The notes beneath the pieces are model-generated. The model was not told the DNA's origin and did no database searches. It saw only the letters and a list, made by a program, of their open reading frames with translations. This document shows positions 1 to 11,345 of a stretch of DNA of 64,000 nucleotides, piece after piece (position 1 is the first letter of the stretch; each line of letters starts with the position of its first letter). Position numbers and translations under genes: made by a program. Origin of the DNA: Sympetrum striolatum (lineage: Eukaryota > Arthropoda > Insecta > Odonata > Libellulidae); contig OX388349.1 of assembly GCA_947579665.1 (NCBI GenBank), positions 21,794,459 to 21,858,458 on the forward strand, given 5' to 3'.

Positions 1-2587
1 TTTAAAATTTTGAACTTGGATAGTAAGATTCATCACCATTCATCTATTGTTTCGATTTTATGTCGTTATATCTTAAATCGAGCACTCCGCTGTTCCTTGA
101 TCCAGTTCCTATCTTATCAGCCAGATAATTCTCTTTATTCTTTCTAAGCTCATACACCAATTGAAAACTTTCTTAAGTCATTGCACTAGTACTCCGCTGA
201 AACTTCCCTTTGACCAACTCCTTACGTCATACCTAAAACAGTAACAAGATAAGATACATCGGTAAAAACAAATTTCAAAAATTACTTTTAAATACATTTT
301 CAGTAAGATGTTATTCATCGTGGAATATGGTATGGATAGAATATTTCAGTAAATTAATGCAAGGTATAAAACTTCTATTTACCCCAACAGAAAAATATGT
401 TTATAAACACTAAAGGTATCAAAATCCTCTCTAAATTAATTAAAATTCTTTCAAATCCCGAATATGATAGCATGGAGTAATTACTAGAGAGACTGGAAGT
501 TCCAAAAGTGAATTAAGTCAAGATATTTTACTACTCTAGGTTTGAGATACCAATATTATTGAAGCGTTTGAGATATATTTCTGCGGGAGTTGAGGACTTG
601 ATTTTATATCTGTTATTTTGAAGATGAAATTAAATTTTGTTTTCTTGGTGTTACAAAGAGTCGTGCAGGAAGCAGTCAAAGTCAGTTTATCGACCATTCA
701 GAGCGGAAACAAAATTTGTTATGGTCACGAAACCTTGCCACGTGACTATTATGAGTAATGTGATTCCATATTTCCCTTGAGCACCTGTAAAAAGCATCTC
801 AGGCCTTTGGGCAATAGTAACGTTTTGCCGCGGGATGAAGTTAAAAGTCCTAGGCACTCTCTCTCGAGAAGAAAACTGAAGTAGCCTTCCGTCATTGTCT
901 TCCGACAAATTGCTAATCGATGCACGCAGGATGCTAAGGTCGATTTAGACTGATTCAATAGGTCAGGTGAATTACGAGAAGAAAATCGTTCGATTGGAGC
1001 TCTTATGTGAATGACGACGAAGGCCACAAAAACAGCCTCACGGCGTACAATCTTTCTTGTCATCCCGAAGAAGATGCGTTTGCCAAGAGAAAGAAACTGT
1101 AAATCATCTATTCGATAAGTAAAGGCACTCTGGAAGGAAAGCGTTTAACTTTCCTTTCTGTAAAGTTATGTATTAAATTAAAGATGTAGATCTTTGAGGA
1201 GATTTGTACGAAGTTAGCTGAAAAGTGTTAAAACTGCCAACTTTTTTCTATCAGTTAGTTAACAAGGGCATAAGGTCTATCAGTATGTTTTTCAGGCCGT
1301 ATAATATTAATTCTTTTAATCTCCTCAGTAGTTTATAGTATATGCTCTTGTAAGTTTCTGTTGACGCGGAGTATACGATATTTTTACATAATCTTGGAAA
1401 GAGAGAAAATTGGGGCACGGCTGTTAAGGAACTAGAGGTTCAAATTTAATATTCTTAAAACATCAAATGATTTTTAAATAAGAGAATCCATTTTACACTT
1501 CACGGGGGTAAATTAGGCTTTGTAAACCCCACTATTCATTATATATTTTTTGTCCATCCATTGCGAACAGAGAAGTCGACTTAATTGTCTACAACTTTTA
1601 TCATTTCTGTCTATAACTTGTTTATTATCAATTTTCTATCGACGGATAAACTTACGCGCTACGATGAAAATTATGATGTAATGAATTTATCGTATGGGAA
1701 TACTATTTAGCATAATTTATATAAATATCTAATAATTGCTTTAATTGTGTTATTGTGTGCAATGTGCACCTGAATGGGTTTTCATATTTACAGTCTGTAG
1801 GAAAATAGTTATGTGAAAATAAACAATACTTGTGCTAGATGATGGTTGTCTAATTATAATTATTATTTTTATCATTATTATTATTATTCATTGGGCCGAA
1901 CCCAATTTTTTCGATGTAAGTAATGTAATTGAAATTTGTGGTATGGTTCTCCAGTAGAATGGGTTGGACAACCTTGTTTTAGAACAATAGAGCTTCAAAT
2001 ATATCTCCCTGCGTTTTTTCTACGGTGCTTGAATCGCGATTCACCACGCTTTCCGGGATAATTCGGATTAGCTATGTGTTTGCCAAAACATTAGATCCTC
2101 AAAATATAACAACTTGCATAAATTGTGCACAAAATGAATATCTTCCTATAGGAGATAATAAGGTTCTTTGTATTTACTTAACGATACGAGTTTCGAAGCC
2201 GCTCTTATATACTTAGTTCATTGGGCTTATAACACGTAAACATTGATTTCTGCGTTTCACTCCTATTTTTTCGTGGGCAATTGAATTCTAAATAATAATC
2301 CGCCGTAGCGAAACACTAAACGGATTCAACGCTAACTTCCAACCCGAAAACTGCATGAACACATGACAGAAGTCACTCGGAAACGTAAGATAGGGCAATG
2401 CCTCCAAATTATCGAGCGAGGAGCAACCCAGCGACGAATCTCCGCTTGCATTAAGCATTGATATTCACCTCCTTCGGAACGCCACGTATCTGTTACGGTC
2501 GTTGACTTCCGGTCGCCGTAACTGCTGCTAAATAAACGAAAGGCGAGCAAAATTCGAGCGAGTTAACAGGATCGCTTTTCTCAACAG
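1..2587. other. Gene-free AT-rich stretch
   Basis: No exon or complete transposon was recognised here. A short ATT-rich microsatellite lies near 1851-1900. The 690-1060 part is slightly less AT-rich and has open frames on the minus strand, but they show no protein family signal. Confidence 0.5.
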
Positions 2588-2802
2588 GGCGTCCGCATCC
2601 TCCGTGGTCGTGTGGAAGAAGAACGGGGTAGTCATCGGGGCGAGTGGTTGGATGGACTACAGCACCGTCGACGCTTTGGGGACGCTCCATATCGAGTCTG
2701 TGGGAGCCAACGACACCGGAAGTTACCTGTGCGCCGTAGATGGCTCCGACAGGCTTGTGGTATCCGTGGAAGTGAAAGTTTCTAAATACCTCAGTGTCGA
2801 AG
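2588..2802 (+). CDS. Internal exon encoding an immunoglobulin domain
   Basis: The segment is preceded by a good acceptor (ttttctcaacag) and followed by a donor (gaag|gtaaat). The open frame starting at 2589 has the hallmarks of the second half of an I-set/V-set Ig domain: VVWKKNGVVI, which carries the core tryptophan, then GTLHIESV, and DTGSYLCAV with the DxGxYxC motif around the second domain cysteine. It ends in the G-strand-like VVSVEVKV. An earlier donor at 2772 (gaa|gtgaaa) is also possible. No neighbouring exon was found, so this is probably one exon of a long-intron cell-adhesion or matrix gene running on the plus strand. It could also be an isolated exon of a decayed gene copy. The specific gene is not recognised. 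Confidence 0.65.
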
Positions 2803-3452
2803 GTAAATGGGACTCTAATCATCCTTGATAGCATGCTCCGGTCTATTAAGTGTAGCTATGAATGTCCCTGCTACCATATCCTAATGACTAGAACTTTGTC
2901 ATTGGGTTCAGGGTAGAGAGCAATGTATCCTTCTTTTAGTTTTGTCGCAGTCTTGCTCATGGATACAATGACTTAAAAGCTACTGAGGTATGATTGAATA
3001 ATGGCACCAATTAAGGCACCTTATGGAAGCCAAGAAAAGAATTACAATTACAGACAATGTGCTTCATTTACGTGGACATATTCTGCCTGTAGCATTCTGG
3101 ATTGTCGAGGAAAGCAAGGACAAACTACCTCACTCCTCATCCTGTAGAACAAGCCTCATACCCTCTGCTAGTTTTTGTTTGCTAATGTTAGGGGGAGTTG
3201 GGTACTAACCGTTCTTGGGGTTTACTTAAAAGAACTCATATAAACTAAAGAAGACGTAGGACAACTGGTAACCATCATGTCCTAAGGTTAATTCTGCGTT
3301 TGAATGAGGTACTTGAGTGTTGTCTCCATAATATGATATTCCGACAATTATATCATAAAATTTAAGATGAAAATATTTCTCCAAACCCGAAAAATTGTAA
3401 TGAAATCCATGGAAGAAGGCGTAGTTTTGTGAAACTCCAACACAACTAAAAT
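2803..3452. other. No recognised feature
   Basis: This follows the Ig exon and is possibly its downstream intron. Short open frames on either strand lack family signal. Confidence 0.4.
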
Positions 3453-3604
3453 AATGGAGAAGGAATAGTACTTTTTCCACGATATTTATTTTGGCACGAC
3501 CGGTTTCAGCTAATGATCCTTATCATCAGGCCACAATCATTTTATGACGGCAATAATAACGGTCGTGCCCTAAATAAATATTAGGATAAAGTTCTTTTCT
3601 ACCT
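3453..3604. mobile_element. Short MITE with imperfect 45-bp inverted ends
   Basis: The left end (tactttttccac, then ttggcacgaccggttt) is matched in inverted form on the right (cggtcgtgcc, then aaataaatatta and aaagttcttttc). The same terminal sequence recurs at 11278 and as a head-to-head palindrome at 12598-12676, so it is a repeat family. Superfamily is unknown. Confidence 0.6.
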
Positions 3605-3723
3605 CCTTTTGTTTAGTTCCGAAAAATTGTATCTCTCCAGGGTCCTGCAAACCTTAACAGCGGGCCTGCTAAAAGAAATAACAGTCACTAAGTGAGAGAC
3701 ACCCTTACGGTTGAAATTCATTC

Positions 3724-4828
3724 GAAAAAATCTGATGTGGCCAGCACATGACTTTCTCCATATATAAGATATAAATATTTATCTACGACAGTATTTTTGA
3801 ACTCTATATTCAATCTAAACTTGGAAGATATATAAGTGATTAATTTGTATTATATTAACTTTTAAGTCACAAACATTATAAATAATCGATACCGATTCAG
3901 GGTTAATTTTGTGGTACTTATTAACTTGTAAAAATTCATGGTAAACAAACTTTTACAAGACCACTAATTTATTATCCGAATAAGACGACCCAGGTTTCGT
4001 AGCGTCGCTACAGTTTGTTTACCATGATTTTTTATTTATTTATTATAAATAATGTTTTTCGGGGCATGTTCGATAGAAAACGGTGAAATTGGCCTTTTGA
4101 GTCTCCTACAAGCACCACTATAGGATGAATCACAAAACTGATTATAAAAGGCAATGGAAACGAAATCAAAATACGATTGAAGAGCAAAACAACACACGAA
4201 TGACACAAACTATAAACTAAAATAAAGACTGGATATTTAAACAGTGGAAAGACTAACCCGTTAACCGATTTACTCCAAAAACCAATCAACTCTAACGACA
4301 CCAGCCAAAGTGCTATATATGAAATTTGGTGTTGATACGAAAAAGAGTTTTCATGTTAGAGCGCCCACAAAGTACATAATCAGCAACTTCCGAATTATCA
4401 GCATTTTATGAATAACTCCTAAACAATCAGTGATAAAAAAATATGTTTCTAAATAAAAGTTATAGTAAATTACATTTTCTGAAACTTTTATCAATAATAG
4501 TATATAACTAAATATCATATTTATAGAGATATTTTTCAAAAACGGAAATTTGCTTCGATGAATAAAGCTCGACTTCCGGTTAACCGATTTACTCCAAGAA
4601 ACTAATCAACTCTGACAGCACCTACCATAATGCTATATATGAAGTTTGGTATTGATACGATTAAAAGTTTTTACGTTAGAGACCCACAATCACACACAGA
4701 CATCATTCCGAAAATTGTCAAAACGTGTTCTAGGGACATGTATTTCCGTTGAAATCTCAAAGTCAATTTTTTTCATGAAAACAATACTTTCTCTATACTA
4801 CGTATATGGAGATAGTAAAAACGGTTAA
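3724..4828 (-). repeat. Dispersed ~1.1-kb repeat, copy 1
   Basis: This copy reads in the minus direction and matches 15,733-17,020 read in the plus direction along its length. Shared landmarks include atctgatgtggccagc at one end, ctacgtatatggaga at the other, and repeated blocks containing gttagagttgattag and ggagtaaatcgg. An internal block of about 300 bp is present about twice. No coding potential or diagnostic termini were seen, so it could be a non-autonomous transposon or a mobile satellite-like unit. It is interrupted by the insert at 3887-4041. Confidence 0.75.
3887..4041. mobile_element. 155-bp hairpin-bearing insert with 12-bp target duplication
   Basis: The 12-mer attataaataat occurs at 3875-3886 and again at 4042-4053. 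The sister repeat copy (near 16,855-16,875) has it only once, with contiguous flanks. The insert contains a 14-bp inverted pair, catggtaaacaaac at 3938 and gtttgtttaccatg at 4013, and ends in a T-rich tail. A duplication of 12 bp plus a homopolymer-like tail points to target-primed insertion (SINE-like) rather than a cut-and-paste MITE. Confidence 0.65.
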
Positions 4829-5816
4829 TTTTAATTAAAATCGGAGATAATTTCCTGAATTTACTGAGAGGCCTTTACTTTACCTTACCTTAATTTTAGT
4901 AGAGGCTTTACCGTACTTAATCCAGCCTTTGTAATACCGGTGGTATAATTCCCCCAGCCACGCGTCGATAGTAGTTTGCACGGTGTTTATGCTAATAAGA
5001 TTTAACGTGCAATAGCAACGATGCTAAGCAGATCACAGTATTGCTGCTAGAGATGCTAAATCATTTGATCTCTTGTGAGGTGAAAGGAATGCAAATATAA
5101 TTTTTCTGATACCTGTTTGACTGGCAGAATTCCTTGCATCTAAACATCGCGGCTAAAGAATTTTCCAAGATGCGCCAATATGCTTGCCGCCAAAGAATTA
5201 TTGCGCCATGCACAGCGAGGTTATAAAAACAAATGAGTCAATGCAACTCCATGCTACGAGTTTATTTTAAGTCGAGAGAGGAATAGAAATCTTATCTTAA
5301 ACGATTCCTTGAAAAAAATATTCGGCACAATACTGGAAACTTTGGACAGATATTTCTACATTACCTTCATTTACTGTTGATTCATCATACATGCGAGAGT
5401 CCTCAACATTTCGGTAGTTTTATGAATGCTCAATTACTATCACTAAGTCTCTTTCTACGTTTATTGATTCCATTCTCCATTCCCTTCTATTTATATCGCC
5501 CAAAATACTTTTGCCTTAACGTAATATTCTTCTCCTTTATCCTTTCCCATGTATGGTTTTGGTCGAATGTAAGCCGGTATCGAATTTTAGCCGATCAACT
5601 TCGTGCTATTTCTGAGTAACAGTAGAACTTGAATAATTCGAACCAGAATAGATCGGTTTAAAAATTCAAGTCATAAAAAATTTTGATTTAAATAGATTAT
5701 TATTTTTTTTATATTAACAGTACATATCTTGTTTTTTTATTTTAAATCAAACAATTCGTATGAAAAATCACGATAAAAAATAAATTGTACCTGCTAAATT
5801 GTTAAATACGTGAATT
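4829..5816. other. No recognised feature
   Basis: AT-rich sequence without a recognisable gene or complete repeat. Confidence 0.4.
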
Positions 5817-5940
5817 CGGCAATGATAGAGTCCCTCGGTTGGAATTCACTACAGATGAGAAGATCTGAATATCGTCGGAAACTTTTCGAAAAGTTAATTC
5901 GTTCAGAATTTTTAGACAAAGTAAGTGAAATGTTAGTGTT
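5817..5940 (+). mobile_element. Fragment of the LINE open reading frame
   Basis: About 124 bp are nearly identical to 7045-7168 inside the larger LINE remnant, differing at about five positions. This encodes the MIESL...NSLQMRRSEYRRKLF part of the C-terminal region. It ends abruptly and runs into unrelated sequence. Confidence 0.75.
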
Positions 5941-6406
5941 AAATTTAACGAATCGCTATATTTTGATACACAGGGCCTGCAATTTAGCAGAAGGTACTGC
6001 ACAGTGTTTTTGGGGAAGATGGTCTGATTAAATTCAGATCAAAGCTCTATAACTTATTCCCTACTATTGACCAAGCCTCTACAATATCTGTAGGGAATTT
6101 CAATAAAAACCTTATTGGTTTATTAAGAGCTATACGTAATTCGTTTCTGTCCATCATGTTCCATCGTTGTGGATTTGAAAATGAGTTACGAGTTATATAG
6201 CATTCTCACTATACTCTTAAGTGTTTGCGAGCCTCTTTGGGCTTGGAATTCTCCCCTTTTTTCTTAAGGTTCTCTTTTCGTTTCGGATTCATCTTGAAAA
6301 ATCTCCTTTGATACCCTCCATCTTCTCACCAAGAATACGAAAGTCCGCTCTTTTCAGGATCTGACCCATTCACTCGACCAACGTTATCCTCCCCTAACCA
6401 ACACGA
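5941..6406. other. Unassigned sequence between two LINE pieces
   Basis: The stretch holds a short open segment (reading GEDGLIKFRSKLYNLFPTI near 6016-6072) with no recognised family. It may be further transposon debris. Confidence 0.3.
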
Positions 6407-7383
6407 GTTGCGTTAGACGGAATTTTATCCGACGAAATAAGTATCTCATCAGGAGTTCCACAGGGAAGTGTTCTTGGTCCGATTTTATTTCTAATTTACA
6501 TTAACGATCTTGTAGATAACGTAAAGAGTAATGTTAGATTATTTGCCGATGATACCCTGATATACAGAGAGATTTTGTCAGAAAACGATTGTAATGTACT
6601 TCAAAACGAGCTAGACGTAATATCAGGATGGTGTAAAGATTGGCAGCTGGATTTAAATATAAATAAATTCGTTGTCATGAGTTTTACGCGCTCCACAAAT
6701 ATAATTCCCGCGCAGTACCAAATCGCAGGGCATCCATAAGAGTTAGTGCACGACAACAAATACCTAGGAGTCACGTTTAGCAGTAACTTATCTTTTAAAG
6801 AACATATTCGAGATGCGATAGGAAAAGCGAATAGAATGCAAAGATCAATCAACTGGTAGAACGTTGAGAGGATGCTCATCGAGAGTCAAAGAAATAGCTT
6901 AATTTTCTCTTATTCGTCCGAGTCTAGAATACTGCTGTGCGGTTTGGGACCCACACGAAGTAGGTTTAGTCTCAGATTTATAGATGGTCCAGCGTAGAGC
7001 TGCCCGATTCGTTAGCGGGGATTTCAGGTTTAATAGCAGCGTTACGGCAATGATAGAGTCCCTCCGTTGGAATTCACTACAGATGAGAAGATCTGAATAT
7101 CGTCGGAAACTTTTCGAAAAGTTCATTCGTTCAGAATTTATAGACGAAGTAAGTGAAATGTTAGTGCCAGTAAGGAGCGAACGCGATCTCCGAGAGGCAT
7201 CGACGAAGCGTTATAGGGAAGTAATCGCAAGGACGGATAATTACTTTTGGTCGTTTTTTCCCCAAGCTATTAGAGATGCTAATAGGGAGGAATGAATAAT
7301 GGTGGTGTATTACACCCCCTGCCATACGCCTCTGGCGGCTCGCGGGGTATATATCTAAATCTAAAATCTAAACAAATCTAAAC
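6407..7383 (+). pseudogene. CR1/L2-like LINE reverse transcriptase remnant with 3' tail
   Basis: The plus strand encodes the later part of a non-LTR reverse transcriptase: SSGVPQGSVLGPILFLIYIND, then the catalytic LFADDTLIY (near 6540), then YLGVTFSSNLSFKEHI, RPSLEYCCAVWDPHE and VQRRAARFVSGDF. The final open piece ends in AIRDANREE with a stop at 7293-7295. In-frame stops (near 6738, 6857 and 6982) and at least one frame change make it non-functional, and the 5' part including the endonuclease is absent. The 3' end carries a short non-coding region with gccatacgcctctggcgg and a tail of repeated atctaaa units, as in LINEs with short tandem tails. The FADD box and the order of motifs fit the CR1/L2 group; the clade assignment is inferred. 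Confidence 0.85.
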
Positions 7384-7849
7384 ACCATCGTCATTAAAAT
7401 TGGTAGGGGAGCAATACCAAAATTTTTATCGATTCCGTTATAATTTTCGATATTTCTGTAAACTTGCGATCCGGTCTTCCAGTGACTTAAATTCATTGTA
7501 TTTATTTACTGTTGGTTTTGGAAACAATATTACAACTAAACATACAGAGTATTATTATTATTATTTTACGAATAAAAAAGGGGTTGGATTTGCATGACCG
7601 AGTCAGTTTACTGGTTTGCACGTTCTGAAAAGGTTGCAAGATGAAAATGTCGTTTTGTTATAAGAATTGCGTTCAAATGACGAAATTCGTTGAAATTCAT
7701 CAAGAAAATGAGTTTCTGAATATAAATAAACGGCCAAAAATTCACTAACGGTCGAGACTCCCTCCAGTAACTCTGACATTTTGCTAGTCGTGGATAAAAG
7801 TTGAGTTGCCGGTCGTGCACTCGACCCCTTGGCAATTTGGATTTGTAGC
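7384..7849. other. No recognised feature
   Basis: AT-rich spacer between the LINE tail and the first SINE. Confidence 0.4.
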
Positions 7850-7990
7850 TATCATATCCTGATATCTCTCTATTCCTTAGTGTATTCCCAAGGAAGAACG
7901 GACATGAAACACGACTGACAAAATCGGGACTCGAACCCGTATATTCTGATTGCCGGTCAGTTGATCTACCAATTGAGCTATCTAGTCAAA
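7850..7990 (-). mobile_element. tRNA-derived SINE (family A)
   Basis: On the minus strand there is a box A-like TAGCTCAATTGGTAGA (rc at 7965-7980) and a box B GGGTTCGAGTCCC (rc at 7926-7938) at tRNA spacing. A shared tail with TTGTCAGTCGT and CGTTCTTCCTTGGGAAT follows. The tail and lack of a full cloverleaf make it a SINE rather than a tRNA gene. Confidence 0.75.
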
Positions 7991-8016
7991 ACATACTAAC
8001 AAGCCGTTCGGGAGAC

Positions 8017-8260
8017 TAACTGGCTCGATAGCTAAATTGGTTAAAAAAGTGACCAACAATCGGGAGATCCGGGTTCTAGTCACGGTCTTGTCAGTCGTCT
8101 TGTCTTTTTCCATTTTCTTTTCGTTCTTCCTTGGGAATTTTCTTAGGTGCATGACCTCATCGTGGTAAGGTATCTTACACCTTCCCTTAGCATATTGCCT
8201 AATGTTCCCTTGCATAAAATTCGTTATATCATGTCTTTGATCGTGAATACTCATCTGAAC
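8017..8260 (+). mobile_element. tRNA-derived SINE (family A), second copy
   Basis: Box A-like TAGCTAAATTGGTT near 8029 and box B-like GGGTTCTAGTC near 8071 are followed by the same tail motifs as the copy at 7850-7990 (ttgtcagtcgt, cgttcttccttgggaat). The two copies are head to head, about 27 bp apart, and considerably diverged. Confidence 0.7.
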
Positions 8261-9095
8261 TCTCAGAAAAAGTTCAATTGAGTTGCTTTCGTATCATTAC
8301 ATCATTCCTATCTGCTTTCTCCAATTCTCGTCGAAACCGCCGCTGATCTTGTCTCTTCACTTAATTAGACCCAATTCCCTTTACGATCACATCTCGAAAA
8401 TATCTGCCCGTCTCCACTCCGTAGAACGCAGTCACCAGCATTTTTATCAATTCGCCAGCTTCTTCCATGAATTATGTAACGGTAAAGATTTCTCAATGAG
8501 AATCCGATTTAATTTCTAGTATTTTGCATTCGATCAGGTGATGTATACCTAGGTTTGATTTTCTACTTCCAAAATTATTCTAATTATGAGATGATAAATA
8601 ACAGACAATGTTAAAGACCAGAAACAACCGATTAGATAATAATAACGTAAATATTAAGAACTGCTCCGTAAAAACCATCGCCTATTCGTTAAAATTGATT
8701 GTGTTATGTTAAAGTATTATTTGTTATTAAATGATTAAAACTGTAATTGTTCCATTACCTACGATACATTATTCGAATATACTTTAGGCATAGTGAGGTT
8801 TTGAAATCAAGCATTTCGAGAAGTATATCATTTTCTTGAAAAATGCGTAACTAAAGATAGCCGACCCCCGAAGCAATGTTCTTTCTGACCCGTCGAGAAA
8901 GAGGTTGGGCACCACTGATTTACATGACAGAAAAAATCCCTGAGAAAGGTAATCTATGTCACAGCAGCCCATTATTGGACCAAAGCCTAGCCAAGACATT
9001 CAATGCGGGTGAAACATGGTGGAGGCATCGACCCCTATGGCGCCTAATTTGCTTTCCTTGATCGATAATTATGAAACAGCTTCTTATACATCCTC
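8261..9095. other. No complete feature; possible single hAT end near 8905
   Basis: The string ggttgggcaccactg near 8904-8918 resembles the right terminus of hAT elements, but no matching left end was found. The rest is unassigned. Confidence 0.3.
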
Positions 9096-9220
9096 TGATA
9101 GTTCTCCAATGTTTACTTGATTCTGGGTTAACATCCTGATCCCCACCGGGAATTGAATTCAGAACAGCTTTCACCGAAGTTGAACGCGAACCCCTCATAG
9201 CCATCCAGAGGCTACAAGAT
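9096..9220 (-). mobile_element. tRNA-derived SINE (family C-like), diverged
   Basis: The minus strand has a decayed box B (rc of gggaattgaattc near 9148-9160), followed by a sequence related to the SINEs at 12.8, 51.3 and 56.35 kb. Boundaries are approximate. Confidence 0.5.
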
Positions 9221-10128
9221 TTAGATATCTACCCTGCGCGCCTTTGGTGGCGTATTGAAGGTGGTGTTGTGACACTAACATTTTAACCTAATCAGTCACA
9301 TTAGCTTCTTTAACAAACTGTGGAAACAACGGCCAAGACTAACTATTTAAGCGATTACTTGCTTGTAGAGATTTGTCCGTAGCCTCTATTACATAATAAG
9401 GTAATGAGGTCCTTTAAAATTTCGTAAATAGCCCTTTCTCTTACAGTCATTGGTTTTCATCCAGAAAATTTGGAAGAAAGTCGTGATTCGGACCAGTAAC
9501 TGCGATTTTCGAGGAAACTGCCACGCTTAGATGGTCACAGGTCATGCTCCGATGCATCTCCTTCTATATTAACACCGTAAAAGCCACATTTTTCCGAGTG
9601 GCAAGGGGTGTAAACACCAGGCTCTTAAACTACTTTCTTAGTTCTCACCATCGTGTATCGTTCACGGACAGAGTTAATTTTTTAAACAAATTGTCGTAGC
9701 ATCTTTTTCTCTTAATTTACGCTTATTATCGGATCGGCCGAACTGACTAGGGGGTCGCATGATACCGGTTACGTCTTTCATAAATGCAATTTTCCTGAAG
9801 TTATGAAGCAATCGTAACTTAGCTTCTCATCCCCTTTCTTTCAAAGATTCCCAACTTGCGTCCGAGAGCTTTTTTTCAACGCTTCCTTTATTATCGTAGT
9901 ATTTAACAAAATGGGACATTCATTAATTAAGTCAAAAATATTTTGGCAATTTTTTACTTCCTCCTCCCTTCTTGTCAACAAGTGTCAAATATTCAGTGCC
10001 CCCTAATAATAGTATGTACTATGCAAAACATTTTTACCCCCCACAGACTAACAATCCCTTAAAAATCTGAATAATCTTCAGATTGATACCATACGTGTCT
10101 ACGGTCGACCATCGCAGGTCGACTAGTG
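9221..10128. other. No recognised feature
   Basis: Unassigned AT-rich sequence. Confidence 0.4.
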
Positions 10129-10407
10129 CAGGGGTCTCCAAACTTTTCAACGCGAGGGCCGCATTAACTATCAAACAGCAGTTTGGGGGCCGACTACACA
10201 CACGAGGTCCAAATAAAAAAGAATCAAATCATAGATTTTGTTCTTAATTATTAATTTAATATTATAACATATAATTATTCTATTTTAGTTCGGTAAAAAC
10301 GTTACGTTCACGTACGCGGCGGATGATCTTGGCAGGATACGGGTAAATTTCCGTGATTTTTTCCGTAGATAAAAAGGTCTCTACGGGCCGTAGTTTGGAG
10401 ACCCCTG
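10129..10407. mobile_element. hAT-type MITE, 279 bp
   Basis: The left end reads caggggtctccaaact and the right end is its inverse, agtttggagacccctg. It has no coding capacity. The flanking 8-mers gactagtg and atctagta match at five positions, consistent with a decayed 8-bp target duplication, the hAT signature. Confidence 0.85.
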
Positions 10408-11277
10408 ATCTAGTACATAGGATAAAAACAAAATTCGATGATGCAAGACTTTGACTTACTAGGCAAGAACTCAACTAGTTTAAAATTTAAAAAAGTTACT
10501 GTAAAAGGTAAAAAAGTCATGTCGTTGGCATCAATTTCTCTTGAACTTTACCCCTTCCCCTTGTCAACATTTGTCTATTTTCTTCAAACCCCCTCCCCCT
10601 ATTTTGTTGACATACTTAATGAGCATCCCCAGACTGCACTTACTCGAGTTCGCGGAGACAAATGCATCCAAGAACAGGTCTCTTTCTTATAAAAGCAAAG
10701 TAGGCACGTGGAGGTAGAATTCCCGAGAAGAACATCGCTACAAAGTTCCCCGCTCCTTCGATACACGAAATCCTTCTGTTTATCCGTGAGGTCGCTCACG
10801 CCGTAGGTAAAGCCGCATGGGGTATCAAGTATGCTCGTGTGGGCTTATGAAAACCTCACTTGATGAAATGCAGCAGCGCGTGGCGGTCAACGGACCGGAT
10901 CGCAAGGGCTTTACGATCGTGTTTTGTTCTTCCGTCACAGGTGTGAACCAATCAGGTCTCGTGAGCTCTACGAGAATAACAATGCTAACAACTGTTGATT
11001 GACTGGTCGATCCTAACCATTGTAGGTATCGGATAATCTTGCGCAGCGAAAAGTTACCTTTTCTCAGCAGTAATTGACCTTCCACCAATCCGCAACTGCG
11101 TTCTCTTGAAGGATTACCGCTTTTAAGAACGGGATTATGTAAAGCTGTTGTAAACGAATACGGAAAACTTACACTTTTACACCTTCCCTATTTAAATCCT
11201 TCTATTATGCAATTCATAGACATTGGCGATGTTTTTGGAAATGAAAATACTCCGTGTTTGAGAGAAGAGATATTGTA
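10408..11277. other. Unassigned stretch, GC-richer at 10,620-11,100
   Basis: The middle part has higher GC and overlapping open frames on both strands, but no recognisable domain or splice structure. Confidence 0.35.
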
Positions 11278-11345
11278 CTTTTTCCACAGGATTTCAATAG
11301 AAATACGACCAGGTTTCAGCGTTTGATCGCTATCATTAGGGACAA
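11278..11345. mobile_element. Single MITE end of the tactttttccac family
   Basis: The sequence tactttttccacagg, then acgaccaggtttcagcgt, resembles the left end of the element at 3453-3604. No matching right end was identified, so it may be a solo terminus or a diverged copy. Confidence 0.45.

Noticed and set aside
7920..7990. Functional tRNA gene
   Set aside because: Box A and B are present, but the acceptor stem does not pair and a SINE tail follows. The same applies to the heads at 8.0, 12.8, 29.3, 51.3 and 56.4 kb.
10817..11088. Overlapping open frames in the GC-richer patch
   Set aside because: No domain, no splice pattern and no support for either strand.
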